From contig NZ_CP054698.1 of the NCBI RefSeq assembly GCF_014023275.1, positions 5,231,001 through 5,295,000 on the forward strand: a stretch of DNA of 64,000 nucleotides, read 5' to 3'. Position 1 is the stretch's first letter; each line of letters begins with the position of its first letter. Source of the stretch: Nostoc edaphicum CCNP1411. GTDB lineage: Bacteria; Cyanobacteriota; Cyanobacteriia; Cyanobacteriales; Nostocaceae. Below the pieces are notes generated by a model. The model was not told the DNA's origin, searched no databases, and worked only from the letters and a program-made list of their open reading frames with translations. This document shows positions 36,469 through 47,522 of the stretch, piece by piece. Made by a program: the position numbers and the translations under genes.

Positions 36469-37539
36469 TTATATGTAGCGGGATAACACTTCAACGGTTG
36501 CTTGTCCAGTTTTTTCCCAACTGAATTGTTGGGAGTGAATGATACCTTGACTAGAAAGGCGCGATCGCAATGCCGAATTAGTTGCGATAACCTGCATCCC
36601 CTCTGTAATTTCTCCGGTGTTGTAGGGGTTGATCAGAATCGCCGCATCGCCAGCTACTTCTGGTAAGGAGGAGAGATTGGAGGTAATGACGGGAGTACCA
36701 CAAGCCATCGCTTCGAGGACAGGTAAACCAAAACCTTCCCAAAGACTGGGGAAAACGAGAGCGATCGCTTGATTGATGATTTTTGGCAATTCGCTGTAAG
36801 GCATATAGTCTAGGAACTTCACTTGATTAGTTATACCTAGTTTCTGAACTTGCGCTGTCAAAACTGGAGTATAACGGCGATCGCTGGGTCCTACTAGCCA
36901 AAGCTCGTAATCTTTACAGTTAGGTAATGCCGCAAAAGCGGCAATTAAACGTTCAGTATTTTTGTGAGGATTATGCCGTCCTAAATAAAGGAAATAATTT
37001 TGCGTTGGTAAATCCAAGCAAAAAAAATTTTTGACATCATAAGCTAGTGGAATTGCAGTTATTTTATCCTGGGAAACTCCCAAAAATTTGCTTAAATCTT
37101 CAGCCGTTGCTATTGAATTACAAATAACGTGTTTTGATTGTCTGATTACAGCACGAATATAATAACTGCAATAAAGCTGCTGTGTCACAGAAAACCATTG
37201 TGGAAATCTAAGAGGAATTAAATCATGAACAGTAACTATATAAGAACAAGAAGAAAATAAAGGAGCCTCTGGAATAGGAGAAAATAGTAACGTAGAATTC
37301 ATTTTATGATATATATTCGGCAGTTTAAATTGCGTCCATAACAGGCGCTTTAAATGCCCTTTTATGCCAAAATCTGTCGTAATATCTGGTGGAGAATAAT
37401 AACATTTAATGCCAGATATTTTTAGTGGACTTAATACGTCAACATCTAAATTTTTTAGCTCTTTGAATAAATTCAGGCTATAATTTAACCAACCTGTTGG
37501 TTGAGTTGGTGCAAAAGATAAATTTGCGAGAACAGGCAT
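36469..37539 (-). CDS. Glycosyltransferase family 4
   Basis: 356 residues. The donor domain begins with NYFLYLGRHNPHKNTERLIA, and PSLWEGFGLPVLEAMACGTP is the E-x7-E block of GT4 enzymes, both glutamates present. The N-terminal domain has HDLIPLRFP, seen in mannosyl- and rhamnosyltransferases of O-antigen loci. It lies between the rhamnose genes and two GT2 genes, suggesting rhamnose or mannose transfer. Confidence 0.9.
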   Translation of the reverse strand: MPVLANLSFAPTQPTGWLNYSLNLFKELKNLDVDVLSPLKISGIKCYYSPPDITTDFGIKGHLKRLLWTQFKLPNIYHKMNSTLLFSPIPEAPLFSSCSYIVTVHDLIPLRFPQWFSVTQQLYCSYYIRAVIRQSKHVICNSIATAEDLSKFLGVSQDKITAIPLAYDVKNFFCLDLPTQNYFLYLGRHNPHKNTERLIAAFAALPNCKDYELWLVGPSDRRYTPVLTAQVQKLGITNQVKFLDYMPYSELPKIINQAIALVFPSLWEGFGLPVLEAMACGTPVITSNLSSLPEVAGDAAILINPYNTGEITEGMQVIATNSALRSRLSSQGIIHSQQFSWEKTGQATVEVLSRYI

Positions 37540-37556
37540 AATAAAATTATTTTTTA

Positions 37557-38474
37557 TTAATTAGATACAGATATTTTAACAGTAGATTTTTCCACGGTAA
37601 ATAATAAAATAATAATCTTCAGGCTATTAGGATTGGCTGTAGTTATAAATTCTCCAAAAAATTTATAAAATATATATATACGTAATAGTAATTTTTCCCA
37701 CAAAGGGCGATGTTTTTGATAGTAATAAATCTGGCTACGCCTATATTCAATAGCCATTGCATTTGCAGCCTTTTGAATTGAATATCCTTGCAAATGAATC
37801 AAAGATACATGAGGCGTGTAGATAATTTTATATCCTTGATACTGCGCTCTTTGACATAAATCTGATTCTTCAAAATACATGAAAAAATTTTCATCAAATC
37901 CACCTAATTCATGAAATAAACTTGAACGAATAAAAAAAGCAGCCCCGACAATAATATCCACTTCTTGAATTTCTTGAAATCTTTGTTCAATCAAATTTTG
38001 CTCAGAGTTATTTAGATAATCTCGATGCATATTCCGAGCTTGATATTCTCCTTTAATTCCTAATGCCGGCGAAACAGAAATTTGTAAACTACCATCTCGA
38101 TTCAGCAATTTTGGCCCAATAATTCCTACTTGTGGGTCCGCTTGCATTAACTCAAGTAGATGGGGTAGAATATTACTGGTAAGTATAGTATCAGTATTTA
38201 ATAAAAATAAGAATTCTCCACTTGCAACTTTTGCGCCTGCATTATTTCCTGCCCCGAAACCGCGATTTTCAGCTTGTCTAAGTAGATGAACTTCAGGGAA
38301 TTTGTCTGTAATTAATTCAACACTACTATCGCTAGAGGCGTTATCTACAACAATAATTTCGTAGCTAGGTATATCAATAAATTTTTTTATAGAATTTAAG
38401 CAATCTGGTAAAACTTCGGCTCCATTATAGTTGACTAAAATAATCGATACTGAAATAGGTTGTTGCTGGTTCAT
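37557..38474 (-). CDS. Glycosyltransferase family 2, rhamnosyltransferase-like
   Basis: 305 residues. The GT2 start SVSIILVNYNGAEVLPDCL, first acid IIVVDNASSD, the DxD equivalent FLLNTDTIL, and the acceptor part GGFDENFFMYFEESDLCQR are all as in WbbL-type rhamnosyltransferases. Its start overlaps the stop of the next gene upstream by 4 bp (38471-38474). The presence of the rhamnose genes nearby supports the call. Confidence 0.88.
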   Translation of the reverse strand: MNQQQPISVSIILVNYNGAEVLPDCLNSIKKFIDIPSYEIIVVDNASSDSSVELITDKFPEVHLLRQAENRGFGAGNNAGAKVASGEFLFLLNTDTILTSNILPHLLELMQADPQVGIIGPKLLNRDGSLQISVSPALGIKGEYQARNMHRDYLNNSEQNLIEQRFQEIQEVDIIVGAAFFIRSSLFHELGGFDENFFMYFEESDLCQRAQYQGYKIIYTPHVSLIHLQGYSIQKAANAMAIEYRRSQIYYYQKHRPLWEKLLLRIYIFYKFFGEFITTANPNSLKIIILLFTVEKSTVKISVSN

Positions 38475-39499
38475 TTGTTTTGAATATTGCTTTTAATGGC
38501 TGTAAATTTTGGCAACAACTTGAAGATATAATTTTTAATTTGTTGAATATCGAATAAAATTTTAAAAATCCAAATTCGTAGTGCTATACCTTCAGAACGA
38601 TATCCTACCTTCCAACTTTGGTAACAAAGCTCAAGAATACCCAAACCAAAATCTAAGCGGCGATTGTCAAAAGGATTAGACCAGTTTGAATCTAATTTTT
38701 GGTAAAATCTAGCTTCAAATGCTTTACTCAAATTACTATGAATTAAATAGCTTTTACCTGTAATGCGATATTTTTTCTGGAACCACAGCATCAGTTCAGT
38801 ATAAAAATTACCAGCATTTTGCATTGCTCCCACGACATTAGAAGTATGCAGCCTATAGCGGACTAATGGTTGGCGAATATGTCCAATTTTACCTTTTTGA
38901 ATTGCAACCAATGCTACCCACCAATCATGATGCCAACCAATTTCATCTTGTTGAGGAAAGGGTAAAACATAGGCTATCAGAGAAGTGCAAAATAATAAAG
39001 AGCATCCCGTTACAACGTTGCGAAGAAGTAATAATTCCACTGTCGCTTTTTCAGGATTACGTCCTTCAAAATCCCAAGTAGAATGATTGATAGTTTTATC
39101 ATCACTGTTTATTAGTTCCAAATCAGAATGAACTAAGAGTGCTTGTTCAAGACGTAATTTTTTTAGTAGTACTTCCAGCTTTTCTGGAATCCAAATATCA
39201 TCTTGATCTGAAAAGGCGATCGCTGTAATTTTAGGATCTTCAATACAGTATTGTAAACCCCTTTCAAAATTATGGTAATGTCTCAGGTTATGGCTGTGAA
39301 AATGACAAACAAATCGTGAATCATTCTCGATATTTTTTTGAATCGCTGTTTGATATTCAGGTTGGGAGCAGTCATCAACAATATGACAAACCCAGTTATG
39401 CCAGGTCTGGTTTTGAATTGACTGGATCTGTTTCTGAAAATATTTCAGATCAGGATTATAGGTTGCTAAAACAATACCAATTTTTTCTGGAATCGGCAT
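38471..39499 (-). CDS. Glycosyltransferase family 2
   Basis: 342 residues. The N-terminal GT2 domain reads KIGIVLATYNPDLKYFQKQI, with IVDDCSQPE for the first acid, AFSDQDDIWIP for the DxD, and GWHHDWWVALVA as the catalytic-side block (common in rhamnosyltransferases of the RfbF type). The C-terminal part is helical and basic, a likely membrane contact. It overlaps the downstream GT2 gene by 4 bp. Confidence 0.87.
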   Translation of the reverse strand: MPIPEKIGIVLATYNPDLKYFQKQIQSIQNQTWHNWVCHIVDDCSQPEYQTAIQKNIENDSRFVCHFHSHNLRHYHNFERGLQYCIEDPKITAIAFSDQDDIWIPEKLEVLLKKLRLEQALLVHSDLELINSDDKTINHSTWDFEGRNPEKATVELLLLRNVVTGCSLLFCTSLIAYVLPFPQQDEIGWHHDWWVALVAIQKGKIGHIRQPLVRYRLHTSNVVGAMQNAGNFYTELMLWFQKKYRITGKSYLIHSNLSKAFEARFYQKLDSNWSNPFDNRRLDFGLGILELCYQSWKVGYRSEGIALRIWIFKILFDIQQIKNYIFKLLPKFTAIKSNIQNK

Positions 39500-39573
39500 T
39501 TGAGTTTAATGATATTTGTCAACCTGAAAATATTTCCTGCAAAGTGAGATGGAAATTATCTCCTAACTGGATT

Positions 39574-41343
39574 CTATTTAACTTTTACAGCTACTACCAC
39601 GTCCTGTCCGTGGCGTGGTTTAGAGGCAGTTTGTATACCTGACCAACTACCAAAATAAATAGGTTCCTGAATCTTGAAACCCATTTGAGAATATTGATTA
39701 CGGATGAATTCTTCATCATACCCTACTGTATCTTCAGGATCGTCTGGCTTCTGAATATAGCAGTGAGTCTGTGGACTGTTTAGAAAATCAAATCTGGCAT
39801 TACCTGCCTTGATAGACTCGCTAACTGCTTCATTTATCAAAAAGTAAGTAATTAGACAACGACCACCAGGTTTCAGTACTCTCGCTACTTCTTGCAAGTA
39901 GTTAGATAAATCTTTTGGTAGTAGGTGCGTGAATACTGAAGTCAGAAATACAAAGTCAAAAGTACAGTCTTTGTAGGGAAACTTAAATTCATCAGCGGAA
40001 ATCTTGCCAGTCGGATTATAATGATCGTTTTTAATATTTACTAGCTGAAACCGACTTTGAGACCACCGTGGTTCTATTTCCTGCTGACACCAAGCGATAT
40101 CGTCAGGTTTAATATCAAATCCTTCATAACGACCTTTTGCATTAAGATAGCGTGCAAGCGCTAGAGCCATACGACCAGGACCACACCCGACATCTAGTAC
40201 ACTTTCATTCGGCTTCAGGTCTGCAAAAAGTTTAAATGTTTCCACCCACCGATGTCCAATATCAGAAAATTGTTTCCCCCCATGTCCTTTTGTTAAATTC
40301 AACGGTGGTTCAAGGGTGTATAGTTCTTGCAATCTACTTACGCTTGAGGTTTTGTCTACTTGTTCAGCTAAGGGTTCCTTGTCTTGGTTTTTGAGGATGT
40401 TTGGACGACTGGCTCTCCAAATGTATTGAGCTAGTCCATAACCCTTACGTGCCATTCGTTCTAACAAATTAAGCGATTTAGTATCGTCCTTCACATTTTT
40501 CATCATTTTTCCACACAAATGGGGAGGAGTAAATTGTAGGCTGTCTTGAGTAATTATTGCTGGGGATAGTTCACGAGGATCGATAATTTCATGTTCTAAT
40601 TGATATACTAGTGAAGGTCTAATCCATCCTCTGGCAACTTCTTCTCTGACGAATTGTTCACTAATAAAGCCTTCTTTAATTGCATTAAATAGTTCCTGAC
40701 ACCACAACCATCCTAGAGGATTTTCTGTGGTCAGCCACGGTTGAGATGCCATGTCAGTGTAATGAGTTAAAGCTGTTTTACCTTCTGTATATCGCTCTAA
40801 ATCATTCCACTCAGTTGGTATTACAGGCGCAATTTTGTTAGCTGGAGCCATTTCCAACACAAATTGCTTATAAGTCCATTTTCCCCGTTCTAAATCTCGC
40901 ACTAAGTCTACGACATCCCACTTCAGTTGTTCACAATTAATTACCATAACACTGAATTGAGGCGGTCTCCCAGAGTTTTCTGGTTCATAAACAGAAAGTA
41001 AGTCTGCTCCGTTAAATGGTAGTAACCACAACTCCTGAATATCTCGAAATACTTGCATATCAGAGTCAAGATAAATGGCTCTACCGCGATAGTTTTTGAG
41101 AGCAGGAATTGCAAATCTTTGGAAGCTAAATGGAGTTCGCGGTTTAATTTTTGGATCTTCAGGTTTTGGAATATGTATTCCTGCGTTGTGTACTGCTGAA
41201 AATAGAGACGTAACTTCAACAGGCATTGAGGTATATTTTTTGATGGAGTACTCTAGGACTTTAACAGCTAATATCTGCTCTTCTTGAGTTCCAACAAATA
41301 TTTGTATGGGACTTTCAACAGGAAAATCTTTTTCTTCCACCAT
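39574..41343 (-). CDS. Fusion of GT-A glycosyltransferase and SAM methyltransferase
   Basis: 589 residues, two enzymes in one chain. Residues 10-270 are a GT8-like transferase with YLDSDMQVF (D93, D95). Residues 355-560 are a class I methyltransferase with VLDVGCGPG (382-390), FDIKPDD for the ribose acid and ARVLKPGGRCLITY at motif post-IV. The linker has a basic part (about 300-320). It may add a sugar and then methylate it or its acceptor. It lies in the middle of the polysaccharide locus, followed on the same strand by a GT2 gene. Confidence 0.87.
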   Translation of the reverse strand: MVEEKDFPVESPIQIFVGTQEEQILAVKVLEYSIKKYTSMPVEVTSLFSAVHNAGIHIPKPEDPKIKPRTPFSFQRFAIPALKNYRGRAIYLDSDMQVFRDIQELWLLPFNGADLLSVYEPENSGRPPQFSVMVINCEQLKWDVVDLVRDLERGKWTYKQFVLEMAPANKIAPVIPTEWNDLERYTEGKTALTHYTDMASQPWLTTENPLGWLWCQELFNAIKEGFISEQFVREEVARGWIRPSLVYQLEHEIIDPRELSPAIITQDSLQFTPPHLCGKMMKNVKDDTKSLNLLERMARKGYGLAQYIWRASRPNILKNQDKEPLAEQVDKTSSVSRLQELYTLEPPLNLTKGHGGKQFSDIGHRWVETFKLFADLKPNESVLDVGCGPGRMALALARYLNAKGRYEGFDIKPDDIAWCQQEIEPRWSQSRFQLVNIKNDHYNPTGKISADEFKFPYKDCTFDFVFLTSVFTHLLPKDLSNYLQEVARVLKPGGRCLITYFLINEAVSESIKAGNARFDFLNSPQTHCYIQKPDDPEDTVGYDEEFIRNQYSQMGFKIQEPIYFGSWSGIQTASKPRHGQDVVVAVKVK

Positions 41344-41382
41344 AATTTAACTTCATATTTCCTAACTGTTAGGTTTTACAGA

Positions 41383-42288
41383 TTATTTTGTTAAATTACT
41401 CTTGATTAGTTTTTTAGCCATCAGTAGAACGCGTGGCCCATTACGTTCATCCCTATGTTCGACTATATCCACTTGTCCAAAACCTGCTTCCTTTAAAATT
41501 GAAACTATATCATCTAGTTTCAACCATTTTGATGATTCGTACATACCTGAAAATACGTCTGCATATCCTTTTTCTCGGTATTTTTTATAATAATATATCT
41601 TGCCATTCACTTGGAATGTTTCTTTGGCATCTTGTTCAAGAGAGTAATGAGTATCTAACATTATTCCTAGTCGAATATATTTTCCTAAATCAAGTAAATG
41701 TTGGACTGGATCTTTTAAGTGATAAAGAACACCAACATGATGCATAACATCAGCGGACAGTAAATCCCAATACTTGGTTAAGTCTTCTTCTATATTTAAC
41801 TTAAAAACAGTCGGATGAAAACCAAATAAAGAAGAACGAACAATTGTTTTCACAACATTTTCAATCCGAGAATCAAGTGCTGTAACTTGCTTGGCATATT
41901 GTGAGAGAGCTATTGTATGAATACCTTCAAAGCAACCAATTTCTAGAACATGCTTGTCTGTTAAGTTAAAATATTCATTCATTAACAATATTCTTTTGTC
42001 AGGAATGATTTGTGGTGTGTTTCTTTTGCCGCGCCAAGCTAGGTTTCCAAATCTTCTGCCGTTGTTATCTACTACGAAACAGTTCCATTTCAATATATTA
42101 TTCAATTCCTGTAAATCATCATCATTTAAAAAATCTATGAATTTAATTTCATTTCTCTGTTCATTAAAACCACTAAATGGTAATTCATTATCATTTCCGG
42201 TAATTTTAGGTTCCATTGATGTTTCTTTGTTGATTTGTGAATAGCGTGATTGAAACCAATAAGTTAATTTTTTAACGAGCGATCGCAT
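41383..42288 (-). CDS. Class I SAM methyltransferase, CmoB/DUF1698-like
   Basis: 301 residues. SAM motif VLEIGCFEGIHTIALSQYA, then ALDSRIEN, and MHHVGVLYHLKDPVQHLLDL, a block like that in CmoB-type transferases. About 100 residues precede the core and include a NLAWRGKRNTPQ stretch. It lies 39 bp upstream of the GT-MTase fusion gene on the minus strand, so co-transcription is likely. A sugar O-methyltransferase is more plausible here than a tRNA enzyme, from context. Confidence 0.75.
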   Translation of the reverse strand: MRSLVKKLTYWFQSRYSQINKETSMEPKITGNDNELPFSGFNEQRNEIKFIDFLNDDDLQELNNILKWNCFVVDNNGRRFGNLAWRGKRNTPQIIPDKRILLMNEYFNLTDKHVLEIGCFEGIHTIALSQYAKQVTALDSRIENVVKTIVRSSLFGFHPTVFKLNIEEDLTKYWDLLSADVMHHVGVLYHLKDPVQHLLDLGKYIRLGIMLDTHYSLEQDAKETFQVNGKIYYYKKYREKGYADVFSGMYESSKWLKLDDIVSILKEAGFGQVDIVEHRDERNGPRVLLMAKKLIKSNLTK

Positions 42289-42330
42289 ATTGCTAGAACT
42301 GCTCCTTATTGTATTTCTCCTGTTGTCATA

Positions 42331-43928
<1,598 letters not shown>

Positions 43929-43945
<17 letters not shown>

Positions 43946-45032
43946 CATTTTGTTTAGATATTCTGTTGAGCAGTTGCTCCTTGAGAGTAGTCATGCTGGG
44001 TTTTTCAATCAGCAAATATGACATGTAAGAAATTATCATGACCACTGAAGTAAACAACACAGCACAGAGCAAATCATTATTTTGATACGAGCGCCATAAT
44101 TGTGGTAATTGATAACCAGAGAAAATATTTATCAACAAATAGTGCCAAATGTATAGACTATAAGAAATCATTCCCACCCAAGTAATTCCCAAGAAATTAG
44201 ATTTATCTAAAAAATTCCGAATCCTGGGAAGAAAATTTAGCAAAGTATGAGGAAGAGTAAAAAAGCCTACGGAAATTAAACTCACAGAATTGAAAAAATA
44301 CTGTGAAGGTGCATAGTTGAGCAATAGCAAACCAACCAGCATCAATAACACACTTATCCAAGGAGCCAATATAACTTTTTTCTCTGCCATAAAAATACCG
44401 CTAGCAAATAAGTTGAATATCATTAAAAACTGCTGCACAACAGGAATGCTGTGACTGCTAGCGTAGGCAGAGAGTAACCAAGATGCTAAAAGTAATATCG
44501 CTGTATGCTTACGTACTGTGATATAAAGCAGCGGTGCTATTACATAAAAAACACCTTCATGTCCAAGTGTCCAAAGTACGGGATTAATTGCTCGTGCTAC
44601 GCTTGGATCAAAGGATTGCGTAAACGTCAAATGACGGGCAATTTCTACAATTCCGGCTGAAGGTGCATAAGTTGATTTTAATAAAGGAAGCAATGTCAGA
44701 CAAAATAAGATGTTTATCCAATAAAGTGGTAAAATCCTAGTAGCCCGGTTAATTACATATTTTCCGATTTCCATCTGGGGTTTTTTGCCGAAATTTCTAC
44801 TAACACTACGCCAGATTAAATAACCACTAATAACAAAAAATAGATGGCAACCTAATGGGCCTTTCATTGCTACTAATAAACTATTATTGATTATTTTGTC
44901 TTGGTCTGCATGAGACAGGTAAACTAAAATAGCCGCGAAGCCTCGGAGAAAATCTAATATATATCTATCTTTGCCTATATCTGCTTGCCAAAAAACTAAT
45001 CCTTTCTGCCATCCGAAATTGATATCCTTCAT
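43929..45032 (-). CDS. Acyltransferase family 3 (OafA/NodX type)
   Basis: 367 residues with about ten membrane helices. LGCHLFFVISGYLIWRS is the family's core block, with the conserved His earlier in VYLSHADQ. TLGHEGVFYVIAPLLYI and YSLYIWHYLLI follow. Members transfer acetyl or other acyl groups to exported sugars in the inner membrane. It is inserted between kdsB and kdsA and its 3' end runs into a kdsB remnant, so it may have arrived by recombination. Polysaccharide O-acetylation is the likely role. Confidence 0.88.
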
Positions 45033-45081
45033 ACCACACCTTTGATAAACGTTTCATTACTAATGATTAATAAAATAAACT

Positions 45082-45600
45082 AAGAGGATGTTTTAAAAGT
45101 CCTCTGGTCAGTAGCAAAATGTTTTAGATCCCCCTAAATCCCCCGATAAATTGGGAGACTTTTAGAGACTTTGCCCCCCTTTTTAAGCTATCCATTAGTC
45201 ACATCTTTCTTAACAAAAGCTAAAAGCTAATTCTCAACAGGATTGGAATTGCTGGATGACAATAGGAGGACTAGACAAACAGCAGAAAGTATGAGTGTTA
45301 GCATTGATGGGCTAATTTCCAAGTAGCAGCGATATCATGTAATCGCCGTAACCCTTTCCAAATAGTTTTCACGCCAGGTTCTCCATCACCTTTACGACCA
45401 AGAAAACCACGCCCACCTTTCCATTTTTCATTCCCCTCTGTTTTCTCCTCCTCAAAACTATATCTATCAACCTTTTCGGCTTTATTTAAGTATTTTTACG
45501 TTTTGTTGAGAAAGATCCGGGTAATGGATAGCTTTTTAAGTGGGTTGGGGGGATCAACAAGTGTCTAAAATTACAGCCGATCACTTTTAAAACATCCTCT
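45082..45600. mobile_element. Decayed insertion sequence, about 519 bp
   Basis: Perfect 18-bp inverted ends, AGAGGATGTTTTAAAAGT (45082-45099) and ACTTTTAAAACATCCTCT (45583-45600). TAA is found at both borders, which fits a 3-bp target duplication of IS5-related elements. Inside are a transposase 3' fragment and an inner repeat pair (AAGCTATCCATTA/TAATGGATAGCTT). The central coding part has been lost. Confidence 0.8.
45298..45495 (-). pseudogene. Transposase C-terminal fragment
   Basis: An open stretch of about 65 codons up to a stop at 45298, with GEPGVKTIWKGLRRLHDIA, a C-terminal pattern of IS4-superfamily transposases. An upstream in-frame stop at 45496-45498 and no start codon show it is a fragment. 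It lies inside the element with 18-bp inverted ends. Confidence 0.75.
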
Positions 45601-45746
45601 AAGGCATAGCTTTTACAGGCAATAAAAATTAAATAGTCTATTTTCCTCAAAAGAGGCGATCGCAAAGTTGGAAAATTGAGTCAAAAGTTTTTCAAGTAAA
45701 GCCTTTTGATTCAATGATGCAAGACTCTCTAGAATTTGAGTTGGAA

Positions 45747-46493
45747 TTATGGTCTGACACTTTTAGCAATCAAAGATTGAGCCTCAATCAGGTCTTCAGG
45801 CGTATTGATTTCCAAAGTTGCGACTTGGGTGTGACAGACTTGGATCGAGTAACCGTGTTCCAGAACCCGCAATTGTTCCAAGGCTTCACACTGTTCTAAG
45901 GGAGTAGGTGTGAGTTTGGCATATTCCGCCAGGAAATTGCGCCTAAACGCATATAAACCAAGATGATGAAATACTGGTGCTGGAACAGAATTACGAAAAT
46001 AAGGAATAGGGGAACGAGAAAAGTATATAGCGCGGTTGTAGCGATCGCATAGTACTTTGACAACATTTGCATCGGCATAACCTGTTTGGTGATCCAAGGG
46101 ACAGGCTAAGGTTGTCATATCTGGTAGTGCTTTGTCTGGATTCAAGTAGGGTGCGACTAGCTGCGTCAGCATTTCTGGCTTAACAAATGGTTGGTCTCCT
46201 TGGACATTGGCGACTGCTACGGCTTGGGGATAGCGTGTAGCGACTTCAGCAACTCTATCTGTACCTGAAATATGGGTGCTGCTAGTCATTTCGACAACAC
46301 CGCCAAATTTTTCGACGCATTGGGCCACCAATTCGCTGTCAGTTGCTACAACTACTTGGCTAAATGAGGGACATTGTTTGGCTGCTTCGTAAACCCACTG
46401 TACCATCGGGCGATCGCCAATCATCACTAAAGGCTTACCTCTTAAGCGTTGAGAATCATAGCGAGCTGGAATAACGGCAAGAATATTAATCAC
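45747..46493 (-). CDS. kdsB: 3-deoxy-manno-octulosonate cytidylyltransferase
   Basis: 248 residues. INILAVIPARYDSQRLRGKPL is the CTP-binding start, followed by VQGDQPFV and HHLGLYAFRRNFL. It forms CMP-Kdo, the activated sugar. Its start overlaps the end of kdsD (kpsF-like) by 4 bp. A decayed second copy of its 3' end lies next to kdsA. Confidence 0.96.
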   Translation of the reverse strand: MINILAVIPARYDSQRLRGKPLVMIGDRPMVQWVYEAAKQCPSFSQVVVATDSELVAQCVEKFGGVVEMTSSTHISGTDRVAEVATRYPQAVAVANVQGDQPFVKPEMLTQLVAPYLNPDKALPDMTTLACPLDHQTGYADANVVKVLCDRYNRAIYFSRSPIPYFRNSVPAPVFHHLGLYAFRRNFLAEYAKLTPTPLEQCEALEQLRVLEHGYSIQVCHTQVATLEINTPEDLIEAQSLIAKSVRP

Positions 46494-47509
46494 AAACCAC
46501 TCCTCACAATGTCATGCAGTCTAATCAACCCCAGACAGATTCCCTGTTCATCTACTACTGGCATCACAGAAATTTGAGAGGGACGATTTTCCATAACTTG
46601 CAAAGCATCATAAGCCAAATAGTCTGGGGAAACTGTGATTGGATTCTTGGTCATAATTGCATCACTGCTGATACGTTCCAATTTCGTTGGGTCTATTTTT
46701 TGAAAACTTCTTCGCAAGTCTCCATCAGTAATAATTCCTAGCAACTGACCTAAATTATCTACAACGTTGACCGCACCCAGACCACCTTGACTGATAGCGG
46801 TAATCACTTCTAACCATGTAGCTGTAGGTGAAATTATAGGATTTTCAAAACCACTGTGCATGATGTCAGCGACTTTTAAAGTCAGGCGTTTTCCTAGTCG
46901 TCCTGCGGGGTGATTCAGCGCAAAATCTTCTGGGGTTAATCCTTTAACTTGCATTAACGTCATGGCGATCGCGTCTCCAATCGCTAAGGCTACGGTGGTG
47001 CTTGTTGTCGGTGCAAGGTTCAGCGGACAAGCTTCTTTGTCAACAGAAGCATCGAGAACAACATCAGCATTACGCGCCAAAGTAGAGGACAAGTTACCAA
47101 CAATTGTAATAATTGGCACTTGCCGCTTTTTTAAGTAAGGTGTAATCTCTACTAGTTCGTCAGTCTCACCGCTATTGCTCATGAGAATAGCCACATCATT
47201 AGAGGTAACAATCCCCAAATCGCCATGTAACGCATCTGCTGGGTGAAGATAAACGGCGACTGTGCCAGTACTAGTGAGAGTTGCAGCAATTTTGCGGGCA
47301 ATTAAACCTGACTTACCCACGCCCACCAAAACGACTTTCCCCTTACAGACAGACAATAGCTGGATTGCCGATGCTACCTGCTGGGGCTGGAGTTTGTTTG
47401 CTGTTTGAGCGATCGCCTCAGCCCCCAATTTCAGAAATTCAGTAACCTGTTGAAAATGATTTTTTGTCCCTCCTACATAAAGTGGTAATATTTTACGTTT
47501 GTTTTGCAT
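46490..47509 (-). CDS. kdsD: Arabinose-5-phosphate isomerase (KdsD/KpsF)
   Basis: 339 residues from ATG 47509, preferred because GGAAG lies 6 bp before it; ATG 47533 would overlap the upstream stop. A SIS domain (VVLVGVGKSGLIARKIAATL, SNSGETDE) is followed by two CBS repeats (about 210-335, IMHSGFENPIISP and IMTKNPITVSP). It makes arabinose 5-phosphate from ribulose 5-phosphate for KdsA. With kdsB, kdsA and kdsC in the same locus, the CMP-Kdo route is complete. Confidence 0.93.
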   Translation of the reverse strand: MQNKRKILPLYVGGTKNHFQQVTEFLKLGAEAIAQTANKLQPQQVASAIQLLSVCKGKVVLVGVGKSGLIARKIAATLTSTGTVAVYLHPADALHGDLGIVTSNDVAILMSNSGETDELVEITPYLKKRQVPIITIVGNLSSTLARNADVVLDASVDKEACPLNLAPTTSTTVALAIGDAIAMTLMQVKGLTPEDFALNHPAGRLGKRLTLKVADIMHSGFENPIISPTATWLEVITAISQGGLGAVNVVDNLGQLLGIITDGDLRRSFQKIDPTKLERISSDAIMTKNPITVSPDYLAYDALQVMENRPSQISVMPVVDEQGICLGLIRLHDIVRSGL

Positions 47510-47522
47510 AAAAATCTTCCGC

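Noticed and set aside
45298..45495. Intact transposase gene
   Set aside because: Only the C-terminal 65 codons are open, without a start codon, so it is a fragment.
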